64,000 nt of DNA from Microbacterium croceum. GTDB taxonomy: Bacteria > Actinomycetota > Actinomycetes > Actinomycetales > Microbacteriaceae. This document shows positions 55,455 through 62,874 of this stretch, piece after piece. The notes beneath the pieces were generated by a model. That model was not told where the DNA came from and did not search any database. It saw only the letters and a program-made list of their open reading frames with translations. The stretch lies in contig NZ_JAHWXN010000001.1 of the NCBI RefSeq assembly GCF_023091245.1, positions 1,550,001-1,614,000 of the forward strand, written 5' to 3'. Position 1 is the first letter of the stretch. Each line of letters begins with the position of its first letter. The position numbers and the translations under genes were made by a program.

Positions 55455-57065
55455 TCAGCTGGCGCGGAACTGGGTGATGTACCGGAGGAAGTTGCCGTAG
55501 CCCTCGTCGCTGCTCAGCGTCGGGGACAGTGAGGCGGTGTTCCATCCGAGGGTGGAGGGGCGCAGCACCAGCGGGACCATCTCGCTCTGCTCGTCGGCGA
55601 GGGTGCACAGGTTCTCGAACACCGCGGCGCGGTCGGCGCCCGGTGCGGTCGAGTATCCGTCGGCGATGAGTCCGTCGAGCTTGTCGGAGCCCTTCATGAA
55701 GACGGCCGAGAAGCCGGCGACCTCGGGGTTCCACCACGTCGTGACCATAGCCGGGTCCGCATAGCCGGCGAACCAGCTCAGCGCCAGGTCGAAGTCGGCA
55801 GGGCTGCCGTAGACGGCTGCGGAGTAGGTGGCGTAGTCGACCTGCTGGATCTCGACGGTCACGCCGATCTCGGCGAGGTTCTGCTGCATGACCTGCGCGA
55901 TCTGGGCGAGCACCGGCTCGTCGGTGTACACGACCAGGTCCAGTTCGAGACCGCCGATCTCATCGATCACGGCCTTCGCCGCCGCCACGTCGCGTGCGGC
56001 GGAGGGAAGGTCCGCGGCGACGCAGGCGTCGGGGAGTCCGGCCGGGGTGACGCCGGTCGCGGCCGTCGAGCCGCCGAACGCCAGTTCGTTGATCGCATCC
56101 CGATCGATCGCGCTGTTGATCGCGAACCGCACGTCCTGATCCTGCAGCGCCTCATCGCCGGTGAGCGAGTTGATCATCAGATAGTGGAAGTCGGTATTGC
56201 GCTGGCCGACGACCGTCACGTCCTTCGCATTCGCGAGGAGTTCGGCGGAGTCGATCGAGTTCAGCACCGCGAAGTCCGCGGAGCCGTCCCGGAGTGCAGC
56301 GGCCCTGGTGGCCTCATCACCGACGATGTCGATCGTCAGCGTCGAGAACCCGAGGGATGCGGCGTCGGGGTGGTGCTCGTTCGGCTCGAAGGTCCACTCC
56401 TCGTCCTGACGGTGCGCGGTCGCCACGAGCGGGCCGGTGCCGACCATCTCGGTCGTGATGTCGACCTCACCCGATTCGATCTCGGCCATCGGCAGCACGG
56501 CGGCCGGTGTGTTGGCGAGCGCGGCGAGGAAGGGGGCGTAGGGCTCGGAGAGCGTGACGGTGACCTCGAGGTCACCGGTCGCCTCGATCGACGTGATGGG
56601 GCCGAGCTGGCCGGTCCAGGTCGTCGGGGTGTCGAGGAGGCGCTGGAGGCTGCCGACCACGTCGGCCGCCGTCATCGCGCGTCCGTTCGAGAACACGGCG
56701 TCGTCGGCGAGCGTGAAGACGTACTCGGTGTCGCTCGGCGTCTCCCACGAGGTGGCGAGCGAAGGGGCGACGTCGAGGTTCTCGTCGATGGTGGTGAGCG
56801 TCTCGTAGGAGAGCCCCTCCAGCATCCAGGAGCGCGCGGTCGCCGCTCCCTGCGGATCCAGGCCGCTGGCCTCGGCGGTGTCGTAGTCCACCTGGACGAC
56901 GAGCTCGCCGCCGCCGTCGAAGGCGTCGTCGGACACGGCGAGGAAGCCGGGTGCGACCTCGTTCTGGGTGGGTTCGGTATCGGGTGAGGCGCCGGCGGCG
57001 CATCCGGTGAGGGCGAGGACGGCGACGGCGGTGAACGCCACCCCCGCGCGAGCTGCAGAGTGCAT
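55455..57065 (-). CDS. Family 5 ABC transporter substrate-binding lipoprotein
   Basis: A 536-residue binding protein (DppA/OppA family). The signal peptide ends in the lipobox LTGC near residue 20, so it is lipid-anchored outside the membrane. Conserved pieces are GLSYETLTTIDENLDVAPSLATSWE (in parts), YVFTLADDAVFSNGRAMTAADV and the late WFAGYADPAMVTTWW. Its ATG is preferred because GAAGGGAAAC lies just upstream; a frame reaching 57185 is a shadow. It is the second gene of the operon, after the amine oxidase. The ligand cannot be predicted. Confidence 0.92.
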   Translation of the reverse strand: MHSAARAGVAFTAVAVLALTGCAAGASPDTEPTQNEVAPGFLAVSDDAFDGGGELVVQVDYDTAEASGLDPQGAATARSWMLEGLSYETLTTIDENLDVAPSLATSWETPSDTEYVFTLADDAVFSNGRAMTAADVVGSLQRLLDTPTTWTGQLGPITSIEATGDLEVTVTLSEPYAPFLAALANTPAAVLPMAEIESGEVDITTEMVGTGPLVATAHRQDEEWTFEPNEHHPDAASLGFSTLTIDIVGDEATRAAALRDGSADFAVLNSIDSAELLANAKDVTVVGQRNTDFHYLMINSLTGDEALQDQDVRFAINSAIDRDAINELAFGGSTAATGVTPAGLPDACVAADLPSAARDVAAAKAVIDEIGGLELDLVVYTDEPVLAQIAQVMQQNLAEIGVTVEIQQVDYATYSAAVYGSPADFDLALSWFAGYADPAMVTTWWNPEVAGFSAVFMKGSDKLDGLIADGYSTAPGADRAAVFENLCTLADEQSEMVPLVLRPSTLGWNTASLSPTLSSDEGYGNFLRYITQFRAS

Positions 57066-57102
57066 GTCGGTGTTTCCCTTCGGGATGTCGGACGACGGCG
57101 GA

Positions 57103-59130
57103 TCAGCCGTGGTGCGACGACGGGCGGACAGAGAGGTGATGCAGGTGGTGCTCGGTGCGTGCAGCGCCGGCGTCCTCGTGAGCACAGGCGCATGCGGTGG
57201 GGGAGGCCGGGACGTCGAGGGTCGGGTTCCGGTCGAAGAAGTCGTGGGGTTTCAGAGTGAAGCCGCAGGTGTCGACGGGCATGATCGGCCAGTCCTCCGT
57301 GCGGGGGAAGTGCGTGAGGCCGAACGTGTGCCAGAGCACCAGGTCGGCGCCGTCGAGTGAGGCGTCATCGGCCACGAAGGCGGGCAGCCCCTGCTCCGGG
57401 GCGCTCTGGTTGACCACGTCGCCCGCGGGGTAGCGCTCGTCGGGGTCGTATGCGGTGACCCAGAGGTCGGAGGTCGCGAAGCGGGCTCGGGACGCGATCA
57501 CCGATTCGGGCTGCGCGAGGAGCACCGGCTTGCCCTCCGGCGTCAGCACGTAGGAGGTCGGACGGCCGAGGCGGTTCTTCGCGGTCGCACTGCTGATGCG
57601 CCACGTCCGATCGACGGTCGCGTTGGCCCGGCGCCGCCCCTCCTGCTCGCTGCGCAGACGGGTCTTCGTGAAGCCGATCGCGCTACCGTGCAGGTTGTCG
57701 TCGTCGATCGGGAGTGCCCCCACGTCCACCTCGTCGATCACCGCGGGCCCGTCGTCGACCGCCATGTCCAGGCGGGCGCAGAACAGGTGCTGGTGGTACG
57801 GGGCAGCGAGCCCTGGCGCGAGCTCGCTGGCGAACCTGCTGGTGCGCTCGTCATAGGCCGCGGTGAACACGAGCCCCGTCGCCTTCGCCTCGAACTCGAT
57901 CTTGCCGTCGAGGTACAGGTACCAGTAGAACCCGTAGTCGTAGTTGCCGACCGTGACGAAGAACGAGATCACGAGACGCCGTTGGCGCCGGACGTCGCTC
58001 GTGCCGGTGAACTGCTCGGTGTGCTTCCACAGCACGCCTGCATCCTCCTCGTGGATGCAGATCGCGTTCGGGAGCACCTTGACATCGCCACGGGCATCGG
58101 CGATCGGGACGTCGAGATACGTGATGTCGCCGACGCAGTCACAGCCGAGTTCGAGGGAGTTCACGAGTCGGCCGAGCAGGTACTCGCCCGTGTCGAAGTA
58201 GTTCTGCCAGAAGCGCACGGGCCCGGGGTCGCCGTAGGGCACCAGCATCTCGGCGACGGAGGCACGGTGCACGATGGGGCGCACGCGCCCCTCGTCCTCG
58301 AAGCCGATGCCGTGCAGGATGAGCCCCTCGCGCATGTCGTAGCCGATGCGCAGCGACCACTTCTCCCAAGAGATCACGTCACCGTCGAACGAGAAGCTCG
58401 GGCCTTCGGGCTGCTGGATCACGATCGGCTTCTGCGTCGTGCGCTCGGGGCCGAACGTGCCGGGCACATGGTAGTCGCCGGTCTCCTGCGGGATCGGCAT
58501 CACGCCGGTGTCGATCACGTCGACGACGGTGCGGCTCGCCAGGTCGACATAGGCGACGAGGCCGTCGATCGGGTGCGCCCACGGCATGGTCTGCGGCGTC
58601 GGCTGGTGGTGGCCGAGCACACGGGCAAGTCGGCGTCCCTGCTCGCCTTCGATCGGGTAGCGGCCCGCGGAGAGGCCGGCCAGGGCGACGGTGCTCGGGT
58701 CGTCGATGCCTCGCGCGGCCAGGGCGGTCGCCCACCGCTCGTCAGCGCCGATCAGCTCACGGATGATCCCGTGCTCCTCCTGCAGCAGCGGCACCTGTCC
58801 GTCGCGATCGGGGTCGATGTCGACGTCTCTCGCGAGCGTTCCGCTGCCGAGATCCACGGAGAGCGCCCGTGCGCGTCCGCTGTCGACGTCGAGGAGCTGC
58901 ACGCGCGCCCGGCGGGGGACGCTGCGACCGGCGGCGACCTCCCGGCGATCGGGCTCGTCGAGTCCGATGTAGGCGATGCGGTGTGCATCGTCGAGGGCGC
59001 CGTTCGCCCGGAGGATCTCGGAGACGCGCTGCAGCTCGTCCGCGGAGAGCGTCGCGTACGGCGCACCGGATTCATCGCCGAGGCGGCGCGAGCGCTGGAC
59101 GTGGTCGGACGTGGAACAGCTGCAGTTCAT
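57103..59130 (-). CDS. Copper-containing primary amine oxidase
   Basis: A 675-residue copper/topaquinone amine oxidase that turns primary amines into aldehydes, ammonia and H2O2. The cofactor precursor is Tyr397 in GNYDYG; the catalytic base is Asp313 in YFDTGEYLLG; copper ligands are His446 and His448 (YHQHLF) with the third His in LVLWHTFGLTH. These four positions have the same spacing as in Arthrobacter phenylethylamine oxidase. The end carries the usual HFPRTEDWPIMP. No signal peptide is evident. GGAG is 5 nt before the ATG; an in-frame extension of 324 codons is not real. It opens the ten-gene operon. Confidence 0.95.
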   Translation of the reverse strand: MNCSCSTSDHVQRSRRLGDESGAPYATLSADELQRVSEILRANGALDDAHRIAYIGLDEPDRREVAAGRSVPRRARVQLLDVDSGRARALSVDLGSGTLARDVDIDPDRDGQVPLLQEEHGIIRELIGADERWATALAARGIDDPSTVALAGLSAGRYPIEGEQGRRLARVLGHHQPTPQTMPWAHPIDGLVAYVDLASRTVVDVIDTGVMPIPQETGDYHVPGTFGPERTTQKPIVIQQPEGPSFSFDGDVISWEKWSLRIGYDMREGLILHGIGFEDEGRVRPIVHRASVAEMLVPYGDPGPVRFWQNYFDTGEYLLGRLVNSLELGCDCVGDITYLDVPIADARGDVKVLPNAICIHEEDAGVLWKHTEQFTGTSDVRRQRRLVISFFVTVGNYDYGFYWYLYLDGKIEFEAKATGLVFTAAYDERTSRFASELAPGLAAPYHQHLFCARLDMAVDDGPAVIDEVDVGALPIDDDNLHGSAIGFTKTRLRSEQEGRRRANATVDRTWRISSATAKNRLGRPTSYVLTPEGKPVLLAQPESVIASRARFATSDLWVTAYDPDERYPAGDVVNQSAPEQGLPAFVADDASLDGADLVLWHTFGLTHFPRTEDWPIMPVDTCGFTLKPHDFFDRNPTLDVPASPTACACAHEDAGAARTEHHLHHLSVRPSSHHG

Positions 59131-59151
59131 GGAGTCTCCGTCGGAAGTCGG

Positions 59152-59185
59152 TGCCGGAACGTCTGCGTGCCGGAACGTTCCGGCA
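59152..59185. promoter_or_regulatory. LacI-type operator: perfect palindrome plus half-site
   Basis: TGCCGGAACGTTCCGGCA (59168-59185) is a perfect 18-bp palindrome with the central CG favoured by LacI proteins. The half-site TGCCGGAACGT occurs again at 59152-59162, 16 nt away. The palindrome covers the predicted transcript start of the amine-oxidase operon. Confidence 0.8.
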
Positions 59186-59187
59186 AA

Positions 59188-59215
59188 AGTATGCGAAAAG
59201 CGTGTTGCAGCGCAA
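59188..59215 (-). promoter_or_regulatory. Promoter of the amine-oxidase operon
   Basis: On the minus strand, TTGCGC (59215-59210) and CATACT (59193-59188) are 16 nt apart. The transcript would begin near 59181, inside the palindromic operator, an arrangement suited to repression. Confidence 0.55.
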
Positions 59216-59258
59216 GACCCGATGTGTTTCGAGTGGATTACGACTGCGGCGGTGTGGC

Positions 59259-59271
59259 TAGACTCGGCCGC
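59259..59271 (+). promoter_or_regulatory. -10 box of a leaderless promoter for the LacI gene
   Basis: TAGACT (59259-59264) is followed by 7 nt and the ATG at 59272, with no Shine-Dalgarno sequence. Confidence 0.55.
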
Positions 59272-60291
59272 ATGCAAGAGCCACGGCGCGCCCGATTGAT
59301 CGATGTCGCTCGGCGCGCAGGTGTCGGCAAGACCACCGCGTCCGACGCGCTCAGCGGGGGCGGACGCGTCTCTCCCGCCACCCGGGAAGCCGTGCTGGCG
59401 GCCGCCGCAGATCTCGGGTACTCCGTGAACACGGCGGCGCGGCACCTCCGTGGCGGGGCCATCGGGACCATCGGGATCGTCCTGCCCGAGGTCGTCTCCC
59501 GCTCGTCGTACTACATGGCGTTCACGTTCGGCATCGTCACCAGCGCCGCCGCGCACGACATCGACGTCACGATCGTCAGCCCCTCGGTCTCGTCCGGCCG
59601 CTCGCGACCGATCCGCGCGGACGGACTCATCATCGGCGACCCGCTCTCCGGCGACGCGGCGCTGCCCGCGCTGATGTCGTCGGGGATCCCGATCGTCACG
59701 CAGGAGCATCTGCCGGATGACATCGCCGGCACGCCGGACGGCGTGCTCTGGTCGTCGCACGAGACGGCCATGCTGCGGCTCTTCGACGAGATCGACGTCA
59801 CCGGAGCCCGCCACCCCGCCCTCCTGGTGGCGCCTGATGCCACCGACTGGTCCCGCCAGCTCGTCTCCGGCTATCGCCAGGGCTGCGCGGCGCGCGACCT
59901 CGACCCGGTGATCGCCCCGATCTCGTTCGAGGCGCCGTGGCACGAGGTGCGCGAGGCGACCGAGAAGCTGCTGCAGACGCATCCGGGGACGGACGTGATC
60001 ATCTGCGGCCCTGACTCGAGCGCGATCGAGGTCGTGGCCGTGCTGGGGCGGATGGGCCGCACGGTCGGCGACGACATCACGGTGGTCTCGTGCGTCGACC
60101 ATCCGTCGCTCCCGTTCCTGACACCGTCGATCACCTCGATCGATCTGCGTCCTCGCGACTCGGGCGTCGCCTGTGCGGAGCTGCTCATCGACCTGCTCGA
60201 CGGACGCGTGGCATCGGGCACGGACGTGGAGTTCCCGATCGACGTGGTGGCGAGGGAGTCCACCGCGCAGCCGCTGCGGGTGCGCCGGTGA
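59272..60291 (+). CDS. LacI family transcriptional regulator
   Basis: A 339-residue repressor. Residues 8-60 are a LacI DNA-binding domain (LIDVARRAGVGKTTASDALSG, RVSPATREAVLAAAADLGYS) and the rest a periplasmic-binding-protein-like effector domain (IGIVLPEV near residue 64; ITVVSCVDHPSLPFL near the end). It is divergent from the amine-oxidase operon, whose promoter carries a LacI-type palindrome, so it is the probable repressor. The effector is unknown. The CoA-transferase gene overlaps its stop by 4 nt and belongs to the same transcript. Confidence 0.9.
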   Translation: MQEPRRARLIDVARRAGVGKTTASDALSGGGRVSPATREAVLAAAADLGYSVNTAARHLRGGAIGTIGIVLPEVVSRSSYYMAFTFGIVTSAAAHDIDVTIVSPSVSSGRSRPIRADGLIIGDPLSGDAALPALMSSGIPIVTQEHLPDDIAGTPDGVLWSSHETAMLRLFDEIDVTGARHPALLVAPDATDWSRQLVSGYRQGCAARDLDPVIAPISFEAPWHEVREATEKLLQTHPGTDVIICGPDSSAIEVVAVLGRMGRTVGDDITVVSCVDHPSLPFLTPSITSIDLRPRDSGVACAELLIDLLDGRVASGTDVEFPIDVVARESTAQPLRVRR

Positions 60292-61439
60292 GCGCGCCGC
60301 TCGACGGCATCGTCGTCGCGGATTTCTCCCGTGTGCTCGCCGGGCCCCTCGCCACGATGACGCTCGCCGACCTCGGCGCCAGGGTGATCAAGGTCGAGCG
60401 GCCGGGAACCGGCGACGACACCCGTGCCTGGGGTCCGCCGTACGCCGCGTCCGGCATCACGACGTACTTCGAGTCCGCCAACCGGGGGAAGGAGTCGGTG
60501 ACGCTGGACCTCACCGACCCTGCCGATGTGGCGCGGGCGCACGAGCTCATCGCCCGCAGCGATGTGGTGATCGAGAACTTCCGTCCCGGCTTGTTCGCCA
60601 AGCTCGGATTCGAGTGGGAGGCGCTCTCCGCCGTCCACCCAAGGCTCGTGTCCGTGTCGGTCAGCGGATTCGGCCTCGGGGCCGGCGCCGAACTGCCGGG
60701 GTACGACTTCGTGGCGCAGGCCGTGGGCGGTCTGATGCACATCACCGGTGACGCCGACGGCGATGCGATGAAGGCCGGCGTCGCGCTGGTCGACGTGCTC
60801 ACCGGCAAGGACGCGGTGATCGGCATCCTCGCCGCCCTGCGGCGACGCGAGCGCACCGGGCGTGGTTCCCGGATCGAGGTCAACCTGCTGTCGAGTCTTC
60901 AGGCGGCCCTGGTGAATCAGGTGTCTGCGCATCTGGGAGCAGGCGCAGAGCCGGGGCGTCTCGGTAATCGCCACCCGTCCATCGCGCCCTACGAGTCGCT
61001 GCGCTGTGCTGATGCGCCCATCGCGGTGGCGTGCGGCAACGATGCCCAGTTCGCCCGGATGACCCGCGAGCTCGGGCGACCGGAACTCGCGGACGACGAT
61101 CGCTTTCTGCGGAACCCGGATCGGGTCGCGCATCGGGATGCCCTGGTCGCCGAGCTCGAGTCCGCTCTCGCGCACGACACCGCCGCGGCCTGGGCGGACC
61201 GGCTGAACCGGATCGGAGTGGCGGCGGGTGTGGTCAACTCGATCGGCGACGGCATCGCTCTGGCCGACCGGCTCGGACTCGAGCCCGTGTGGGAGGCCGT
61301 GGGCGTCGACGGGCGCCGTTCGCGGCAGATCCGGTCGCCGCTGACCTGGACCCCGGAGATCCCGGTGTCCGCAGCCGCGCCGCCCCTGCTCGGAGAGCAC
61401 GACGCCCAGGTGCGCGCCTGGCTGGACGCGGACGGCTAG
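60288..61439 (+). CDS. CaiB/BaiF family (class III) CoA-transferase
   Basis: A 383-residue CoA-transferase of family III. VVADFSRVLAGPLATMTLADLGARVIKVE at the N-terminus is typical, and the catalytic aspartate should be the one in AGVALVDVLTGKDAVIG, which stands where family members have their nucleophile. It moves CoA between carboxylic acids; the acids here are unknown. It starts at a GTG overlapping the lacI stop, so it is controlled with the regulator. Its stop TAG shares the tetranucleotide CTAG with the stop of the convergent PucR gene. Confidence 0.9.
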   Translation: MSAPLDGIVVADFSRVLAGPLATMTLADLGARVIKVERPGTGDDTRAWGPPYAASGITTYFESANRGKESVTLDLTDPADVARAHELIARSDVVIENFRPGLFAKLGFEWEALSAVHPRLVSVSVSGFGLGAGAELPGYDFVAQAVGGLMHITGDADGDAMKAGVALVDVLTGKDAVIGILAALRRRERTGRGSRIEVNLLSSLQAALVNQVSAHLGAGAEPGRLGNRHPSIAPYESLRCADAPIAVACGNDAQFARMTRELGRPELADDDRFLRNPDRVAHRDALVAELESALAHDTAAAWADRLNRIGVAAGVVNSIGDGIALADRLGLEPVWEAVGVDGRRSRQIRSPLTWTPEIPVSAAAPPLLGEHDAQVRAWLDADG

Positions 61440-62785
61440 AGCGGGAGGTCGCGGAGCGCGATCCAGAGCTCGGCGGCCACGTCCGGATCATCGAGCGAGA
61501 CACCCAGCAGCTTCTCCGCCGCCAGGATGCGCGGACGGATGGTGTTGCGATGCACGCCCAGCTCGCGGGCGGTGCGTTCGGCCTGCTGCCGATGGCGCAG
61601 ATAGGCGGCCACGGTCATACGCAGATCCGGGTCTGTCTCCGCGAGTGCGGTCACCCAGCGGCGGGCCCGCGCGTGCGGGTCGATCCGGAGGCCGTCGGCG
61701 GCGGAGGAGCGGTGCTGCGCGACGATGCGTGCGGCGGTCGCGGCGACGTCCTCCAGGGCGACCTCGCCGCTGAGGATGCCGGAGCCCGCGGTCGGCGCTG
61801 AGCCGGCGGGCCACAGCGTGACGTGCGCTCCCTCGACGTCGACGGCACGCCCGAGAGAGCCGACGGCGGGCTCCGCGCTCGCCAGCACGCGGAGCAGCAT
61901 CGGCAGCTCCACGCCCGATGCGGCGGCCAGCGCCCGGGCGGCGGCGGCCTCCCCGCGGAGGGCGAGCGCGGTGATCCAGTCCTCGGGAGGCGTCGGCCCG
62001 CCCGCCTCTCGGGCGGTCAGCAGGCGCAGGAGTGCCGTGGCGGTGAGCGCGAGCTGACGGTCGGAGCCGCCGAACGGCCTCCCCGCCCCCAGGGCCAGGG
62101 CGCCGCGGGTGCGCTCGCCGTCCGTGACCGCGTGGGCGACAACGGTCGAGCCGTGCGACACGAAGGATGCCGCTTCGACTCCCGAGCGCAGCAGCGACCG
62201 CTCGACATCGGCACGCACGGAGGGCAGCATGCCCTCCAGCGAGCGCGGGTGCAGCAACGCCGGAGCGGTGGTGCGACCGAGTGGCAGCCAGGCCACCCAT
62301 CCGCCGATCGCCTGCGCCATCACCCGCACCACGGCCGCAACAGGGTCGGGTCCGGCTGCGGCCTGCACGAGTCGGGTATGGGCGTGAGCGGTGCGGACCG
62401 CCTCCTCCTGCCCGCCGCGTCCGGCGACCGACCAGAACGCCCGCGAGACGTCGAGGAAGGGCGCCCCGTCCGGAACCTCGAAGATCGGGACCCCCGCAGA
62501 TCGGCAGCGTTCGACCAGAGCAGGCGGTGCGTGCTCCCAGCCCTCGCCGAGTCCGATCCCGATCGCGCCGATGCTCTGCGCGGCGAGGCGGTCGACGTAC
62601 GCGTCCGCCGTCGCGGCGCGCAGCGGGATGCCGGTCGTGAGCAGGAGCTCGCCGCCGTCGAGATAGCGTCCGGGATCTTCGAGCTCCGAGACATGGACGC
62701 CGGTGATGACGCGTGCGGCGTCGAAGGGGGCCAACGGGCGCAGGGAACTGCCGGCCACACTGACGAGCTCTCCGAGGGACACCAT
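61436..62785 (-). CDS. PucR family transcriptional regulator
   Basis: A 449-residue regulator with an N-terminal PucR sensor domain (about residues 1-115; ELEDPGRYLDGGELLLTTG) and a C-terminal PucR helix-turn-helix (LRHRQQAERTARELGVHRNTIRPRI near residue 410). Such proteins control catabolism of purines, amino acids or GABA. It is divergent from the GabT-like aminotransferase gene, its likely target. I start it at the ATG whose codon ends at 62783; a frame reaching 62842 adds 19 residues that cross the candidate operator. Confidence 0.87.
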   Translation of the reverse strand: MVSLGELVSVAGSSLRPLAPFDAARVITGVHVSELEDPGRYLDGGELLLTTGIPLRAATADAYVDRLAAQSIGAIGIGLGEGWEHAPPALVERCRSAGVPIFEVPDGAPFLDVSRAFWSVAGRGGQEEAVRTAHAHTRLVQAAAGPDPVAAVVRVMAQAIGGWVAWLPLGRTTAPALLHPRSLEGMLPSVRADVERSLLRSGVEAASFVSHGSTVVAHAVTDGERTRGALALGAGRPFGGSDRQLALTATALLRLLTAREAGGPTPPEDWITALALRGEAAAARALAAASGVELPMLLRVLASAEPAVGSLGRAVDVEGAHVTLWPAGSAPTAGSGILSGEVALEDVAATAARIVAQHRSSAADGLRIDPHARARRWVTALAETDPDLRMTVAAYLRHRQQAERTARELGVHRNTIRPRILAAEKLLGVSLDDPDVAAELWIALRDLPL

Positions 62786-62793
62786 GCCCTCAT

Positions 62794-62808
62794 TGTGCGT
62801 GATGCACA
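62794..62808. promoter_or_regulatory. Candidate PucR operator
   Basis: TGTGC-N5-GCACA is an exact 5-bp inverted repeat in the 89-nt region between the divergent pucR-type and aminotransferase genes, close to the regulator start. It is short, so it remains tentative. Confidence 0.4.
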
Positions 62809-62861
62809 GTCGTCTCGTAAAGACTGGGCGAAGTGTGCCCATGGACGAATGCGCTTCACCC

Positions 62862-62874
62862 TAGCGTCGACCTC
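62862..62874 (+). promoter_or_regulatory. -10 box of a leaderless promoter for the aminotransferase
   Basis: TAGCGT (62862-62867) precedes the ATG at 62875 by 7 nt; no ribosome-binding site is seen. Confidence 0.45.

Noticed and set aside
59131..60102. N-terminal extension of the amine oxidase by 324 codons
   Set aside because: The extension is antisense to the LacI gene and lacks any resemblance to amine oxidase N-terminal domains; GGAG precedes the ATG at 59130.
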